Below, one piece after another: positions 15,643 through 24,630 of a stretch of 52,930 bases of DNA. Every line of letters begins with the position of its first letter. The stretch's first letter is position 1. The translations under genes and the position numbers were made by a program. A model generated the notes under the pieces. That model worked only from the letters and a program-made list of their open reading frames with translations, had not been told where the DNA came from and did not search any database. This DNA comes from Oscillospiraceae bacterium (GTDB lineage Bacteria > Bacillota > Clostridia > Oscillospirales > Ruminococcaceae), in assembly GCA_030153485.1 (NCBI GenBank), contig JAGUQX010000040.1, positions 1 through 52,930 of the forward strand, in the 5' to 3' direction.

Positions 15643-16767
15643 TTAATTTAAAATAGCTTCTTCAGTTTCTTTATCAAAAACATGTATTTTATTTACATCT
15701 ATCGCCATTTCAATATCATCTCCAGCAGTTGCTGTTGATCTTGGAGAAACACGAGCGATTAATGGTATCTCTCCACATTTTAGATATAAAAATGTTTCAG
15801 CACCCATGAGCTCTGTAACTTCTACATGGCATTTAATAACCCCAGTAGTTGCAGTTGAAATGAACATTTCTTCATAATGGATATTTTCTGGACGAATCCC
15901 CATAAGAACATCTTTACCAATATATTTATCTATATCCTTATTTTTTGTTTTACCGTCTGGAATTTCTATATTATATTTATCTTTTTGAGTATTTATTTCT
16001 AAAATAATATTATTATTTTCTTTTTTAACCTTAGCGTTTATAAAATTCATTTGAGGGGATCCTATAAAGCCAGCTACAAAGGAATTTTTTGGTGATTCAT
16101 AAAGATTTTGAGGACTATCTACTTGTTGTATAAAACCATCTTTCATTACAACAATTCTTGTACCCATAGTCATAGCTTCAACCTGATCATGTGTTACATA
16201 TATAAACGTTGTTCCTAGCCTTTTATGTAGTTTAGAAAGTTCTGTACGCATTTGTGCTCTTAGTTTAGCATCTAAATTTGAAAGAGGTTCATCAAGAAGA
16301 AAAACCTGAGGTTCTCTTACAATAGATCTTCCTAATGCAACTCTTTGTCTTTGTCCACCAGAAAGAGCTTTAGGTTTTCTGTCTAAAAGATGAGTAATAT
16401 CTAATATTTTTGCGGCTTCATCAACTCTTCTTTTAATTTCGTCTTTTTCAAATTTTCTTAGTTTAAGACCAAAAGCCATGTTTTCAAATACTGTCATATG
16501 AGGATAAAGAGCATAGCTTTGAAAAACCATAGCTATATCTCGATCTTTAGGAGGGACATCGTTTACAACTCTATCTCCTATTTTAAGTTCTCCTTCAGAA
16601 ATTTCTTCAAGTCCAGCAACCATACGAAGAGTTGTAGATTTTCCACAACCAGAAGGACCAACAAGAATGATAAATTCTTTATCTTCTATTTCTAGATTAA
16701 AATCTGTAACAGCAGTTACACCACCAGAGTATCTTTTGTATATTTTTTTAAGGGATAAACTAGCCAT
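15643..16767 (-). CDS. ugpC: sugar ABC transporter ATP-binding protein (MsmK/UgpC type)
   Basis: The ATPase subunit of carbohydrate importers. Walker [11 protein letters not shown]-loop [12 protein letters not shown], signature LSGGQRQR, Walker B VFLLDEP, H-loop THDQ, and a C-terminal TOBE/OB regulatory domain to 374 residues. Such ATPases are often shared by several sugar transporters and stand apart from permease genes, as here. It could power importers using the two solute-binding lipoproteins at 29260-32201, but nothing in the sequence proves that. ATG 16767 follows GGAGG. Confidence 0.9.
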   Translation of the reverse strand: MASLSLKKIYKRYSGGVTAVTDFNLEIEDKEFIILVGPSGCGKSTTLRMVAGLEEISEGELKIGDRVVNDVPPKDRDIAMVFQSYALYPHMTVFENMAFGLKLRKFEKDEIKRRVDEAAKILDITHLLDRKPKALSGGQRQRVALGRSIVREPQVFLLDEPLSNLDAKLRAQMRTELSKLHKRLGTTFIYVTHDQVEAMTMGTRIVVMKDGFIQQVDSPQNLYESPKNSFVAGFIGSPQMNFINAKVKKENNNIILEINTQKDKYNIEIPDGKTKNKDIDKYIGKDVLMGIRPENIHYEEMFISTATTGVIKCHVEVTELMGAETFLYLKCGEIPLIARVSPRSTATAGDDIEMAIDVNKIHVFDKETEEAILN

Positions 16768-16957
16768 AATAAAACCTCCAAATTAATGAATACACATATA
16801 ATTTTCAAATATTAAATTTATATAAGTGCATATAAATAATAGTAAATTCACGATGATTTTTAATATGATATCATTATATCAAATATGATGTGACAAAAAT
16901 ACTAATTTATTATCCAAAATTTAAAAATTATGTTTAGGTATATTAACTAATTAAAAT

Positions 16958-17009
16958 TTATAAATGAATATAATATTAAATAATTGTCTAAAATTATATT
17001 CATTTATAA
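16958..17009. terminator. inverted repeat after the DUF4830 gene
   Basis: TTATAAATGAATATAAT and its exact complement (17 bp) are separated by 18 bases, immediately after the stop of the minus-strand DUF4830 gene. The rest of 16768-16957 is AT-rich leader of the ABC ATPase gene. TGATATCA lies within it, but I cannot call a promoter. Confidence 0.5.
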
Positions 17010-17486
17010 TTATTTATTGTTTTTTATAAGACCTGTCATAAAACCATCAAAAGCAACAGAAGAAATATCTCCGCCTATGAGTTTATTATCGCTTATAATA
17101 ATATTGCATCTAACCTTTTCAGAAGAATCCGTAAAATTAGTTATATTAAACGTCCATTTTTTTGCAACTTTTCCTTTATAATTTTCAAGGTTATATCCAG
17201 AATCTATTTGTATTTTATTGTAATTATTGTATACATCTGTAAATTCTTTAGGAATAGCTATTTCTACTACTTCTATTGGATCTGGAGATATTTCCCATCC
17301 TAGACTGTTTATGTATGAAGTTTTTTGTTCTAATGTTTTTAGAATAATTTCTTTTGATCCTTTTGTTCTTGTTTCTGTTATTTCTGAACTTGCAATAAAA
17401 TTTGTTGCTATAATTGCTAAAATTAGTATTGTTGAAAATCCTATGATTAATTTTATTTTGGACATTTTTAATGATAATACAAACAT
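17010..17486 (-). CDS. membrane-anchored DUF4830-like protein
   Basis: 158 residues: one N-terminal membrane segment (about residues 13-33), then an outside domain. SYINSLGWEISPDPIEVVEI and PKEFTDVYNNYNKIQ resemble the DUF4830 family of Clostridia, of unknown function. ATG 17486 has AAAGGAG upstream with good spacing; an ATG at residue 8 is a weaker choice. It stands alone. Related proteins are often sporulation-linked membrane proteins; no role can be given. Confidence 0.6.
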   Translation of the reverse strand: MFVLSLKMSKIKLIIGFSTILILAIIATNFIASSEITETRTKGSKEIILKTLEQKTSYINSLGWEISPDPIEVVEIAIPKEFTDVYNNYNKIQIDSGYNLENYKGKVAKKWTFNITNFTDSSEKVRCNIIISDNKLIGGDISSVAFDGFMTGLIKNNK

Positions 17487-17587
17487 ATTAATTCTCCTTT
17501 TAATATAGGTTTCATTTAATATATAAATTATATGTAGATAATCTATATAATTATTCTATATATTTAAAATATAATTTTATTATCAAA

Positions 17588-17616
17588 TTGACATAAATTT
17601 AATAACTATATACAAT
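17588..17616 (+). promoter_or_regulatory. sigma-A promoter of rpe inside a long palindrome
   Basis: TTGACA (17588-17593), a 17-base spacer, TACAAT (17611-17616). The predicted start near 17623 falls at the centre of a perfect 23-bp inverted repeat (17598-17620 / 17623-17645). Confidence 0.7.
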
Positions 17617-17645
17617 AATTCTAATTATTGTATATAGTTATTAAA
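17598..17645. repeat. perfect 23-bp palindrome at the rpe promoter
   Basis: TTTAATAACTATATACAATA continues to ATT and is mirrored exactly after a 2-base centre. It overlaps the -10 element and the transcription start and ends five bases before the ribosome site. It could be an operator or an mRNA leader hairpin. Confidence 0.75.
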
Positions 17646-17662
17646 TAATCAGGAGGTATATT

Positions 17663-18328
17663 ATTATTAAAAATTTAAAAGTATCTGGATCAATTTTATC
17701 AGCAGATTTTTGCAATTTATATGATAGTTGTAAAAAATTAGTTGATTCTGGTCTAGACATGCTGCATATAGACGTTATGGATGGCCACTTTGTTCCTAAT
17801 ATTTCTTTTGGATGTTGTGTTTTATCTAGCCTTTCATCAAAATTAGATTGTTTTTATGATGTTCATTTGATGGTCGAAGATCCTATAAGATATATAAATG
17901 ATTTTATAGAAGCTGGTGCAAATGCTATAACGTTTCATATAGAAGGGGCAAAAGATGTATATGAAATGATAAAAATTATAAAAGATAATAGTTGTAAAGT
18001 TGGCATAGCTATAAATCCTAATACAGAAATAGATGAAATAATGCCATATATAAGTGAGGTTGATTTTATTCTTGTTATGACAGTAAATCCTGGGTTTTCT
18101 GGACAAAAGCCTGTTTCTTCTGCTGTTGAAAATATCGAGCTTATAAGAGATGTTATAAAAGGGTATGATTTAGATGTGGGTATACATGTTGATGGAGGGG
18201 TTAATAAAGATAATTATAGGTTGTTTATAGATAGTGGAGCGGAGGTTGTTGTTTCAGGATCGTATTTATTTTCTCTAGAAGATCCTACAGATATCATCTT
18301 GGAAATGAAAAATTATAAAATAAAATAA
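17663..18328 (+). CDS. rpe: ribulose-phosphate 3-epimerase, apparently with ATT start
   Basis: Interconverts ribulose 5-phosphate and xylulose 5-phosphate in the pentose phosphate pathway. TIM-barrel motifs are intact: GSILSADF near the start, HIDVMDGHFVPN, HLMV, MTVNPGFSGQ and HVDGGVN, with the usual catalytic Asp and metal His residues. The family N terminus (IKNLKVSGSILSADF) lies upstream of the first in-frame ATG (17759). No ATG, GTG or TTG is in frame between the stop at 17642 and that point. AGGAGG at 17651-17656 fits initiation at ATT 17663 (or 17666). Starting at 17759 would delete the first strand of the barrel, so I take the ATT start. Confidence 0.85.
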   Translation: MIKNLKVSGSILSADFCNLYDSCKKLVDSGLDMLHIDVMDGHFVPNISFGCCVLSSLSSKLDCFYDVHLMVEDPIRYINDFIEAGANAITFHIEGAKDVYEMIKIIKDNSCKVGIAINPNTEIDEIMPYISEVDFILVMTVNPGFSGQKPVSSAVENIELIRDVIKGYDLDVGIHVDGGVNKDNYRLFIDSGAEVVVSGSYLFSLEDPTDIILEMKNYKIK

Positions 18329-18351
18329 AATAAAATAAAATAAAATAAAAT
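18317..18351 (+). repeat. AAAAT pentamer repeat, seven copies
   Basis: Seven AAAAT units cover the end of rpe (its TAA is within) and run to the mecA-like stop on the other strand. A similar tract follows the surface protein gene at about 48198. Confidence 0.9.
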
Positions 18352-18352
18352 A

Positions 18353-19012
18353 CTATAATTTTTGAGATATAGTTTCTATGGCATTTTTGTTTATAATTTC
18401 TATTCCATGTTCTTTAATTATTTTATATTTTAAACTATCTTTTTCTATATCATTGCTATATTCAAAAAGATGGTTAATAAAATTTTTTTCAACTTTAGTT
18501 TTTGTTTCTAATAATAAATAGTATATATTATCGACTTTATAAATGGAATTTTTCAAAATTAATTTTATATAATATGTATTAATTATTTTAGATATAGATA
18601 TTAAACTTTCTATATCTTCTAATCTTATGGATATATTATATATGTTAATTTTTGTATTAATTTCTTTTATATTTAAATTTAATATATCTCTTAGAGATTC
18701 TATATTAATCGGTTCTATCTCTTCTACTGGATATTTTTCTTCATTTTTTTTAATTGATTCTAAAAATTTGTCTATTATTTTTATATAAAAGATACATCCT
18801 TTTGTTATAGTAGGGAAAGCTTCAATGATTAATTTTTTATCTTTTAAATCAATATTTTTTTCAAAATATATTTTATCTATTATTAAATCTATAGCATATC
18901 TTGTTTTTTCGTTTTTATAGTCCATATCATTATATGTTATATCAAAATTAATTAAATCTTGTTTAGATAGAACTAGTTTTATCATAGTATCGTCGATTAT
19001 TTCAATATTCAA
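18353..19012 (-). CDS. mecA: MecA-like adaptor protein
   Basis: 219 residues starting at TTG with GGGGATG upstream. The N terminus IEIIDDTMIKLVLSKQDLINF and LIIEAFP match the MecA N-terminal substrate-binding domain. An acidic linker (residues about 92-100) and a C-terminal alpha/beta part follow, as in adaptors that bring substrates to the ClpC ATPase. In Bacillus MecA targets ComK; clostridial forms are less studied. Sequence similarity is moderate by eye and the C-terminal half is diverged. Confidence 0.65.
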   Translation of the reverse strand: MNIEIIDDTMIKLVLSKQDLINFDITYNDMDYKNEKTRYAIDLIIDKIYFEKNIDLKDKKLIIEAFPTITKGCIFYIKIIDKFLESIKKNEEKYPVEEIEPINIESLRDILNLNIKEINTKINIYNISIRLEDIESLISISKIINTYYIKLILKNSIYKVDNIYYLLLETKTKVEKNFINHLFEYSNDIEKDSLKYKIIKEHGIEIINKNAIETISQKL

Positions 19013-19123
19013 GTTTTCATCCCCATATCATTTCATATTGGTTAGTTGCCTAATAAATATATATTATCTATAGTGTATTTATATGTTTTAATATTAAAAT
19101 CAAAATAATAATAGGAGTTTTTT

Positions 19124-20827
19124 ATGTACGAAAAAAGTTTATATGATATTTGGATTTCAAAAGAATTAGAAGATAAAGATTTAAAAAATGAGCTATTAGA
19201 TATTTCAGGAAATGAAAAAGATATAAAGGAAAGGTTCTATACAGAGCTTAGCTTTGGAACAGGTGGACTTAGGGGTATAATAGGGTGTGGAACCAATAGA
19301 GTTAATATATACACTATTAGAAAAGCGACACAGGGATTTGCGAACTATCTTTTAAAAAAACAAAAAGATTGTTCTGTAGCTATAGGGTATGATAGTAGAA
19401 TAAAATCTGATATATTCGCTATGGAATCGGCAAAAGTTTTATCTGGAAATAATATAAAAGTTTATCTTTATGATAAACTAGTTCCAACACCATGCGTTTC
19501 TTTTGCTGTTAGAGAGCTGGGTTGTCAAGGTGGTATAATGATTACAGCAAGTCATAATCCTTCTAAATACAACGGATATAAGGTTTATGACGATAGAGGT
19601 TGTCAGATAAGTGGAAAACAATCTGATCTTATTACTAAAGAAATTCAAGAGGTAGATATTTTTGATGATATACAGATATCTGATAATCTTGATAAAAGTT
19701 TAATATCTATTATTAGCGATAATATGTTGGATAGATATTATTCATCTGTTATGAAAGAGACTATAAATATTCATATTTTAAAAAAGTCGGATTTAAATGT
19801 TGTATATACCCCTTTAAATGGAGCAGGGAATATCCCAGTTAGAAAAGTTTTAGATATAGCAGGTTTAAAAAATATTAGTGTAGTTAAAGAACAGGAAAAG
19901 CCAGATGGGATGTTTCCTACATGCGTTTATCCAAACCCAGAGGAAAAAGAAACCTTGAAATTGGCTTTAGAGCTTGGAAAAGAATTAAAAAGTGATATTA
20001 TTATTGCTACTGATCCAGATTGTGATAGAGTAGGGACAGGCATTAGAGATAAAAGAGGAAATTATATTCTTTTAAGTGGAAATGAGATAGGTGCTATTAT
20101 ATTTCAATATATTTGTGAAAATAAAAAAGGTATATTAGATGGATCTATAGTTGTTAAAACAATTGTTACTACGGATATTATTTTTTCTATAGCAGATAAA
20201 TATGGTGTAAAAGTTGTTAATGTTTTGACAGGATTTAAATTTATTGGAGAACAGATTGCTATTTTAGAAGATGAAAATAAGCAAGATAGATATCTTTTTG
20301 GATTTGAAGAAAGTTATGGATATTTAATTGGTAATTATGTTAGAGATAAAGATGCTGTTTCTGCTAGCCTTATAATTTGTGAAATTGCTGCTTTTTATAA
20401 AGAAAAAGGATTAACTTTAATAGATGTTATAAATAATATATATTTAGAGTATGGATATTACTTAAATAATCAGGTTAGTTTTACTTATGAGGGTTTAGAA
20501 GGGATGAAGACTATGGGCTCTATCATGAATAATCTTAGAGAAAATAATTGTGAAGAATTTTTTTCTGAAAAAGTTTTATATAAAAGAGATTATAAAAAAT
20601 CAGAAGAATTAAATATTAAAGATAAGACAATAAGAAAAATGAATTTTCCTATTTCAGATGTAATAGAGTTTGAAGTTGAAGATGATATAAAAATATTTAT
20701 TAGACCGTCTGGAACAGAGCCAAAGATTAAAATTTATTATTCTATAAAAGGCAAAAATAAAGAAATATCTAAAGATAAATTTAAAGAAATTTCTGAAAAA
20801 TTTTCTCAACTATTTAAAATATCGTAA
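19124..20827 (+). CDS. pgcA: phosphoglucomutase/phosphomannomutase
   Basis: 567 residues of the alpha-D-phosphohexomutase family. Phosphoserine loop TASHNPSKYNGYKVY, metal loop DPDCDR, sugar-binding FGFEESYGY, and C-terminal phosphate loop RPSGTEPK. It interconverts glucose 6- and 1-phosphate (possibly mannose forms) to supply UDP-glucose for wall polymers. The long form and the GFEESYG motif are typical of PgcA. ATG 19124 has AGGAG upstream. Single gene. Confidence 0.93.
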   Translation: MYEKSLYDIWISKELEDKDLKNELLDISGNEKDIKERFYTELSFGTGGLRGIIGCGTNRVNIYTIRKATQGFANYLLKKQKDCSVAIGYDSRIKSDIFAMESAKVLSGNNIKVYLYDKLVPTPCVSFAVRELGCQGGIMITASHNPSKYNGYKVYDDRGCQISGKQSDLITKEIQEVDIFDDIQISDNLDKSLISIISDNMLDRYYSSVMKETINIHILKKSDLNVVYTPLNGAGNIPVRKVLDIAGLKNISVVKEQEKPDGMFPTCVYPNPEEKETLKLALELGKELKSDIIIATDPDCDRVGTGIRDKRGNYILLSGNEIGAIIFQYICENKKGILDGSIVVKTIVTTDIIFSIADKYGVKVVNVLTGFKFIGEQIAILEDENKQDRYLFGFEESYGYLIGNYVRDKDAVSASLIICEIAAFYKEKGLTLIDVINNIYLEYGYYLNNQVSFTYEGLEGMKTMGSIMNNLRENNCEEFFSEKVLYKRDYKKSEELNIKDKTIRKMNFPISDVIEFEVEDDIKIFIRPSGTEPKIKIYYSIKGKNKEISKDKFKEISEKFSQLFKIS

Positions 20828-20904
20828 AATGATATTGATTTATATATTTATATATAGTATAATTCATAAATAAATGACTTTTATAAGCAAAGAGGTGAAT
20901 GTTA

Positions 20905-21108
20905 GTGAGAGAAGGAATTCATCCTAGATATGAAGAAACAACGATTAAGTGTGCTTGTGGAGAGGTTATAGAAACCTGTTCTACTAGAAAAGATATAAAG
21001 GTTGAAATTTGTTCAAAATGTCACCCTTTTTATACAGGTAAACAAAAACTTGTTGATACGGGTGGTCGTGTTGATAGATTTAATAAAAGATTTAATATCA
21101 ATGGTTAA
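20905..21108 (+). CDS. rpmE: ribosomal protein L31, zinc-binding type
   Basis: A 50S subunit protein. Start taken at GTG 20905 ([11 protein letters not shown]) because AGAGGTG lies seven bases before it; the ATG at 20899 is one base after the same site. Four cysteines (CAC, CSKC) make it the zinc-containing C+ form. Conserved HPFYTGKQ and [10 protein letters not shown] are present. A terminator follows. Confidence 0.95.
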   Translation: MREGIHPRYEETTIKCACGEVIETCSTRKDIKVEICSKCHPFYTGKQKLVDTGGRVDRFNKRFNING

Positions 21109-21120
21109 ATATATTTAGAA

Positions 21121-21152
21121 TAAAAGTGGTGTTTTTACACCACTTTTATTTT
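21121..21152 (+). terminator. terminator after rpmE
   Basis: TAAAAGTGGTGT / ACACCACTTTTA with a 4-base loop and following TTTTTA. Confidence 0.85.
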
Positions 21153-21169
21153 TAATTGGAGCTGAGGTT

Positions 21170-21787
21170 TTGTTTTATAAAACAATTAAACAAGATGTGT
21201 CTTTTGAATTATCAGAAAAAAAATCAAAATTCATATGTAATATTTTTACTATAGATAGCATTTATAAAGCAGAAAAAAGAATTTTAGAAATTAAAAAAAA
21301 ATATAATGATGCAAGACATAATGTTTTTGCTTACATAGTTCAAGAAAAAAAGTATAAAAAATTTTCTGATGATGGAGAGCCACAAGGAACAGCAGGCAAG
21401 CCGATTCTTTATATATTAGAAAAGAATGAACTATCCAATGTATGTTGTGTTATTACTAGGTATTTTGGAGGTATTTTATTAGGAGTTGGGGGACTTATTA
21501 GAGCTTATTCTGGTGCTTGTATGGGGGCTATAGATAAAAGTGGAGTAATTTTAATGAAAGAATGTTATGTTATTTCTATTTTATCTAGTTATAATTTTTA
21601 TAATATTATAATAAATATATCAGAAAATTATTCCTGTGATATATCTGATAGACAGTTTACAGATAAAGTTCTATTCAATATTTCTATTGTAAAAGAAGAG
21701 ACAGATAAATTTATATATAATATTGTTAATCTATCTAATAATATGATAGAATATAAGATATTGGGTTCTATATTTTTAAATTTATAA
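21170..21787 (+). CDS. yigZ: YigZ/IMPACT-family protein
   Basis: 205 residues starting at TTG, with GGAG eight bases upstream. The N-terminal UPF0029/IMPACT domain shows KSKFICNI, DARHNVFAY, DDGEPQGTAGKPIL and VVITRYFGG-like VITRYFGGILLGVGGL. A DUF1949-type C-terminal domain follows. The molecular role in bacteria is not established; members are called translation-related regulators by similarity to eukaryotic IMPACT. First of a co-oriented run leading to dgt-dnaG-rpoD. Confidence 0.85.
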   Translation: MFYKTIKQDVSFELSEKKSKFICNIFTIDSIYKAEKRILEIKKKYNDARHNVFAYIVQEKKYKKFSDDGEPQGTAGKPILYILEKNELSNVCCVITRYFGGILLGVGGLIRAYSGACMGAIDKSGVILMKECYVISILSSYNFYNIIINISENYSCDISDRQFTDKVLFNISIVKEETDKFIYNIVNLSNNMIEYKILGSIFLNL

Positions 21788-21810
21788 ATTATTTAAAAGG
21801 ATATTTAAAA

Positions 21811-22818
21811 ATGAAATGTTTTAGAAATGCAATAGAAAAAAATGAAGAAATTATATTTTCTAGATTTGCAACTTTTTCATCAAAGTCTATTGGTAGAAAG
21901 ATAAATGAAGAAGATTGTAATTTCAGAACGGTTTTTCAAAGAGATAGGGATAGAATTCTACATTCTAGCAGTTTTAGAAGGCTTAAATATAAAACACAGG
22001 TTTTTATATCTCCTGGAATGGATTATTATAGAACAAGGTTGACGCATACATTAGAGGTTTCTCAAATAGCAAGAACTATATGTAGGGCTTTAAACTTAAA
22101 TGAAGATCTTGTAGAAGCGATGGCTTTAGGTCATGATTTGGGACATGCTCCATTTGGACATGCAGGAGAGAGGTCATTAAACGAAATTTCTAATGAAAGG
22201 TTTGTCCATGCCATGCAAAGTTTAAGAGTTGTTAAACTTTTAGAAAAAGACGGAAAAGGACTAAATCTAACGAAAGAAGTTTTGGATGGTATAGAGTGTC
22301 ATTCTTCTAAAGAATCTGAAACATTAGAAGGAAGAGTTCTTAAAATATCTGATAAAATTGCATATATAAATCATGACATAGAAGATTCTATAAAAGCAAA
22401 TATAATTTCTAATAGTGATATTCCTAAACTATGTATAGATGTTCTTGGAAAAACAAAAAGTAATAGAATAACAACTATGATATCATCTATTGTTGAAAAT
22501 AGTTTTGATAAGAATGATATAAGCATGGATTTAGATGTATTAAATGCCCATAAAGAACTTAAAAAATTTATGTTCACTACTGTCTACAGAAGTAAATTTT
22601 GTTTGCATGAAGAAGTTAAAGTTTTTAGTATTATTGAAAAATTATATAATTATTTTAAAACTAATAAAGATGAATTACCTACATTCTATATAGAATTATC
22701 AGAAATATATGGAATAGATAGGTGTATATGTGATTTTATATCAGGGATGACAGACAGATATGCAGTAAATTTATATAATAATATATTTATACCTAAAAAT
22801 TTTATAGGAATTAGCTAA
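21811..22818 (+). CDS. dgt: dGTP triphosphohydrolase-like HD-domain protein
   Basis: 335 residues. HD-domain metal motifs: RLTHTLEVSQIAR, GHDLGHAPFGHAGE, and DKIAYINHDIED. The N-terminal RDRDRILHSSSFRRLKYKTQV motif is typical of the clostridial Dgt family encoded before dnaG. It would split a deoxynucleoside triphosphate into nucleoside and PPPi. It sits 30 bases upstream of dnaG in the macromolecular synthesis operon. Confidence 0.88.
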   Translation: MKCFRNAIEKNEEIIFSRFATFSSKSIGRKINEEDCNFRTVFQRDRDRILHSSSFRRLKYKTQVFISPGMDYYRTRLTHTLEVSQIARTICRALNLNEDLVEAMALGHDLGHAPFGHAGERSLNEISNERFVHAMQSLRVVKLLEKDGKGLNLTKEVLDGIECHSSKESETLEGRVLKISDKIAYINHDIEDSIKANIISNSDIPKLCIDVLGKTKSNRITTMISSIVENSFDKNDISMDLDVLNAHKELKKFMFTTVYRSKFCLHEEVKVFSIIEKLYNYFKTNKDELPTFYIELSEIYGIDRCICDFISGMTDRYAVNLYNNIFIPKNFIGIS

Positions 22819-22848
22819 ATATAGTTTTTATGGGGGTGTTTTTAGGAC

Positions 22849-24603
22849 ATGATATCAGATGACCTTATAATGGAGATAAAATCAAAGATAAATATAGAAG
22901 ATATGATTTCTAAATACACTATTTTAAAAAGAGATGGTAAAAATAATAAATGTATCTGCCTATTCCATTCTGAAAAAACGCCTTCTATGGTTATTTATTC
23001 TGATACACAGTCGTTTTATTGTTTTGGTTGTGCTGTTGGTGGGGATGTTTTTTCTTTTATTATGAAGGTGGAAAATCTTGGATATATAGAATCTATAAAA
23101 TATCTTTGTGAAATTGGTGGCATTTCTTTTGATATATCCGATAAGGATAATCAAGAAATAGAAACTAAAAATATAATTAGGAAGATAAATATAGATACAG
23201 CTAAATTTTTTTATCAGAATTTAAAGAGTGAATATGGAAAAAAAGCTAGAAATTATCTTTTTAATAGAGGATTTTCTATTAATATAATAAAAAAATATGG
23301 AATTGGATATGCATTGGATAGTTGGTCTAGTTTATTAGATTATCTTAAATTAAAAAAATATAAAATTTTTGATATGTATCAAGCTGGTGTTGTTTCTAAA
23401 AGTCAAAAAGGAAGCTATTATGATCAATTTCGTGATAGAATAATATTTCCTATTATAGATATAAGAGGAAATATTATTGCTTTTGGCGGAAGGGTTTTAG
23501 ATGATACTAAGCCGAAATATTTAAATTCTTCCGACACTATTATTTTTAAAAAAAGCAAAAATCTTTTTTCTATGAATTTTGCAAAAAAACATATAGATAA
23601 AACTGTAGTTCTTGTAGAAGGGTATGTAGATGCTATATCTTTATACCAACACGGTTTTAAAAATGTTGTAGCAACTTTGGGCACATCATTAACTTCAGAA
23701 CAATCAAGATTAATTTCTAGATATTCAAAAAAAGTTATAATTGGATATGATTCTGATAAGGCGGGGCAAATTGCTGGTATTAAAGCATCAAACCTATTGT
23801 CAGAAGTTGGATTAGATGTAAATATGATTAATTTAAAAGACTGTAAAGATCCTGATGAGTATATAAAAAAATATGGTCCTGATAGATTTTCTGTAATTAT
23901 TAACGATTCTCAAAATATTACCGATTTTGAAATCTCTAAATTAAAAAAATCTATAGATATGGATACAAATCAGGGTGTTTCTAATTATATAAAACAAGTT
24001 ATAGTTTTATTGTCTAAAATAAAAAATGAAATAGAAAGAGATGTATATGTTTTGCGTATTAGTAGAGATACTAATATAAGTAAAGATATAATAACATCTC
24101 AAGTCAATAAGGTTATAAAATCAAATATTTTTAAGAAGAAAAAGCATCAATATAGAAAACTAACCAATTTAAGTAGATTTAATACCGATAATTTTATTAG
24201 AGGGAATGAACATTTTTTAAGAGAAATAAAAGCAGAACAAGGTATCATAGCTTTTATACTTAAAAATTCTAATAACTTAAATGATGTGTTATCAAATATA
24301 ACTATAGATGATTTTATATTAGCCATAGATAAAAAAATATTTTCTAGTATATGCGACCTTTCAGCAAAGGGAGGAAATATGGATTTTTCTCTTTTATCTA
24401 AAAATTTTTCTGAAAAAGAAAAAGAATATTTTTCAAGTATATTGGTTAAATTTGATATTATTTCTAATAAAAAAGAAGAAATATATGACTATATTGACAT
24501 CTTGGTTAGATATAAACAAAGGATGACAAAAGAAGATATTATTAATATGGATCCAGATAAGTTGAGAGATTTTTATATTAATTTAAAAGAAAAATCAATA
24601 TAA
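22849..24603 (+). CDS. dnaG: DNA primase
   Basis: 584 residues. The CHC2 zinc finger (CLFHSEKTPSM, FYCFGCAVGGD) binds template. The Toprim core has VVLVEGYVDAISLYQHG with the catalytic Glu and IGYDSDKAGQ with the metal Asp pair. The C-terminal helicase-binding part is diverged. It makes RNA primers for replication. It lies between dgt and rpoD, as usual in Firmicutes. ATG 22849 has GGGGGTG about 12 bases upstream. Confidence 0.95.
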   Translation: MISDDLIMEIKSKINIEDMISKYTILKRDGKNNKCICLFHSEKTPSMVIYSDTQSFYCFGCAVGGDVFSFIMKVENLGYIESIKYLCEIGGISFDISDKDNQEIETKNIIRKINIDTAKFFYQNLKSEYGKKARNYLFNRGFSINIIKKYGIGYALDSWSSLLDYLKLKKYKIFDMYQAGVVSKSQKGSYYDQFRDRIIFPIIDIRGNIIAFGGRVLDDTKPKYLNSSDTIIFKKSKNLFSMNFAKKHIDKTVVLVEGYVDAISLYQHGFKNVVATLGTSLTSEQSRLISRYSKKVIIGYDSDKAGQIAGIKASNLLSEVGLDVNMINLKDCKDPDEYIKKYGPDRFSVIINDSQNITDFEISKLKKSIDMDTNQGVSNYIKQVIVLLSKIKNEIERDVYVLRISRDTNISKDIITSQVNKVIKSNIFKKKKHQYRKLTNLSRFNTDNFIRGNEHFLREIKAEQGIIAFILKNSNNLNDVLSNITIDDFILAIDKKIFSSICDLSAKGGNMDFSLLSKNFSEKEKEYFSSILVKFDIISNKKEEIYDYIDILVRYKQRMTKEDIINMDPDKLRDFYINLKEKSI

Positions 24604-24630
24604 ATTTTATATAGGATGGAGATTATTATA

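Noticed and set aside
17759..17761. ATG 17759 as start of rpe
   Set aside because: It would remove the conserved first barrel strand and has no ribosome site, whereas AGGAGG lies at 17651.
20899..20901. ATG 20899 as start of rpmE
   Set aside because: It overlaps the ribosome site; GTG 20905 has proper spacing and gives the normal L31 N terminus.
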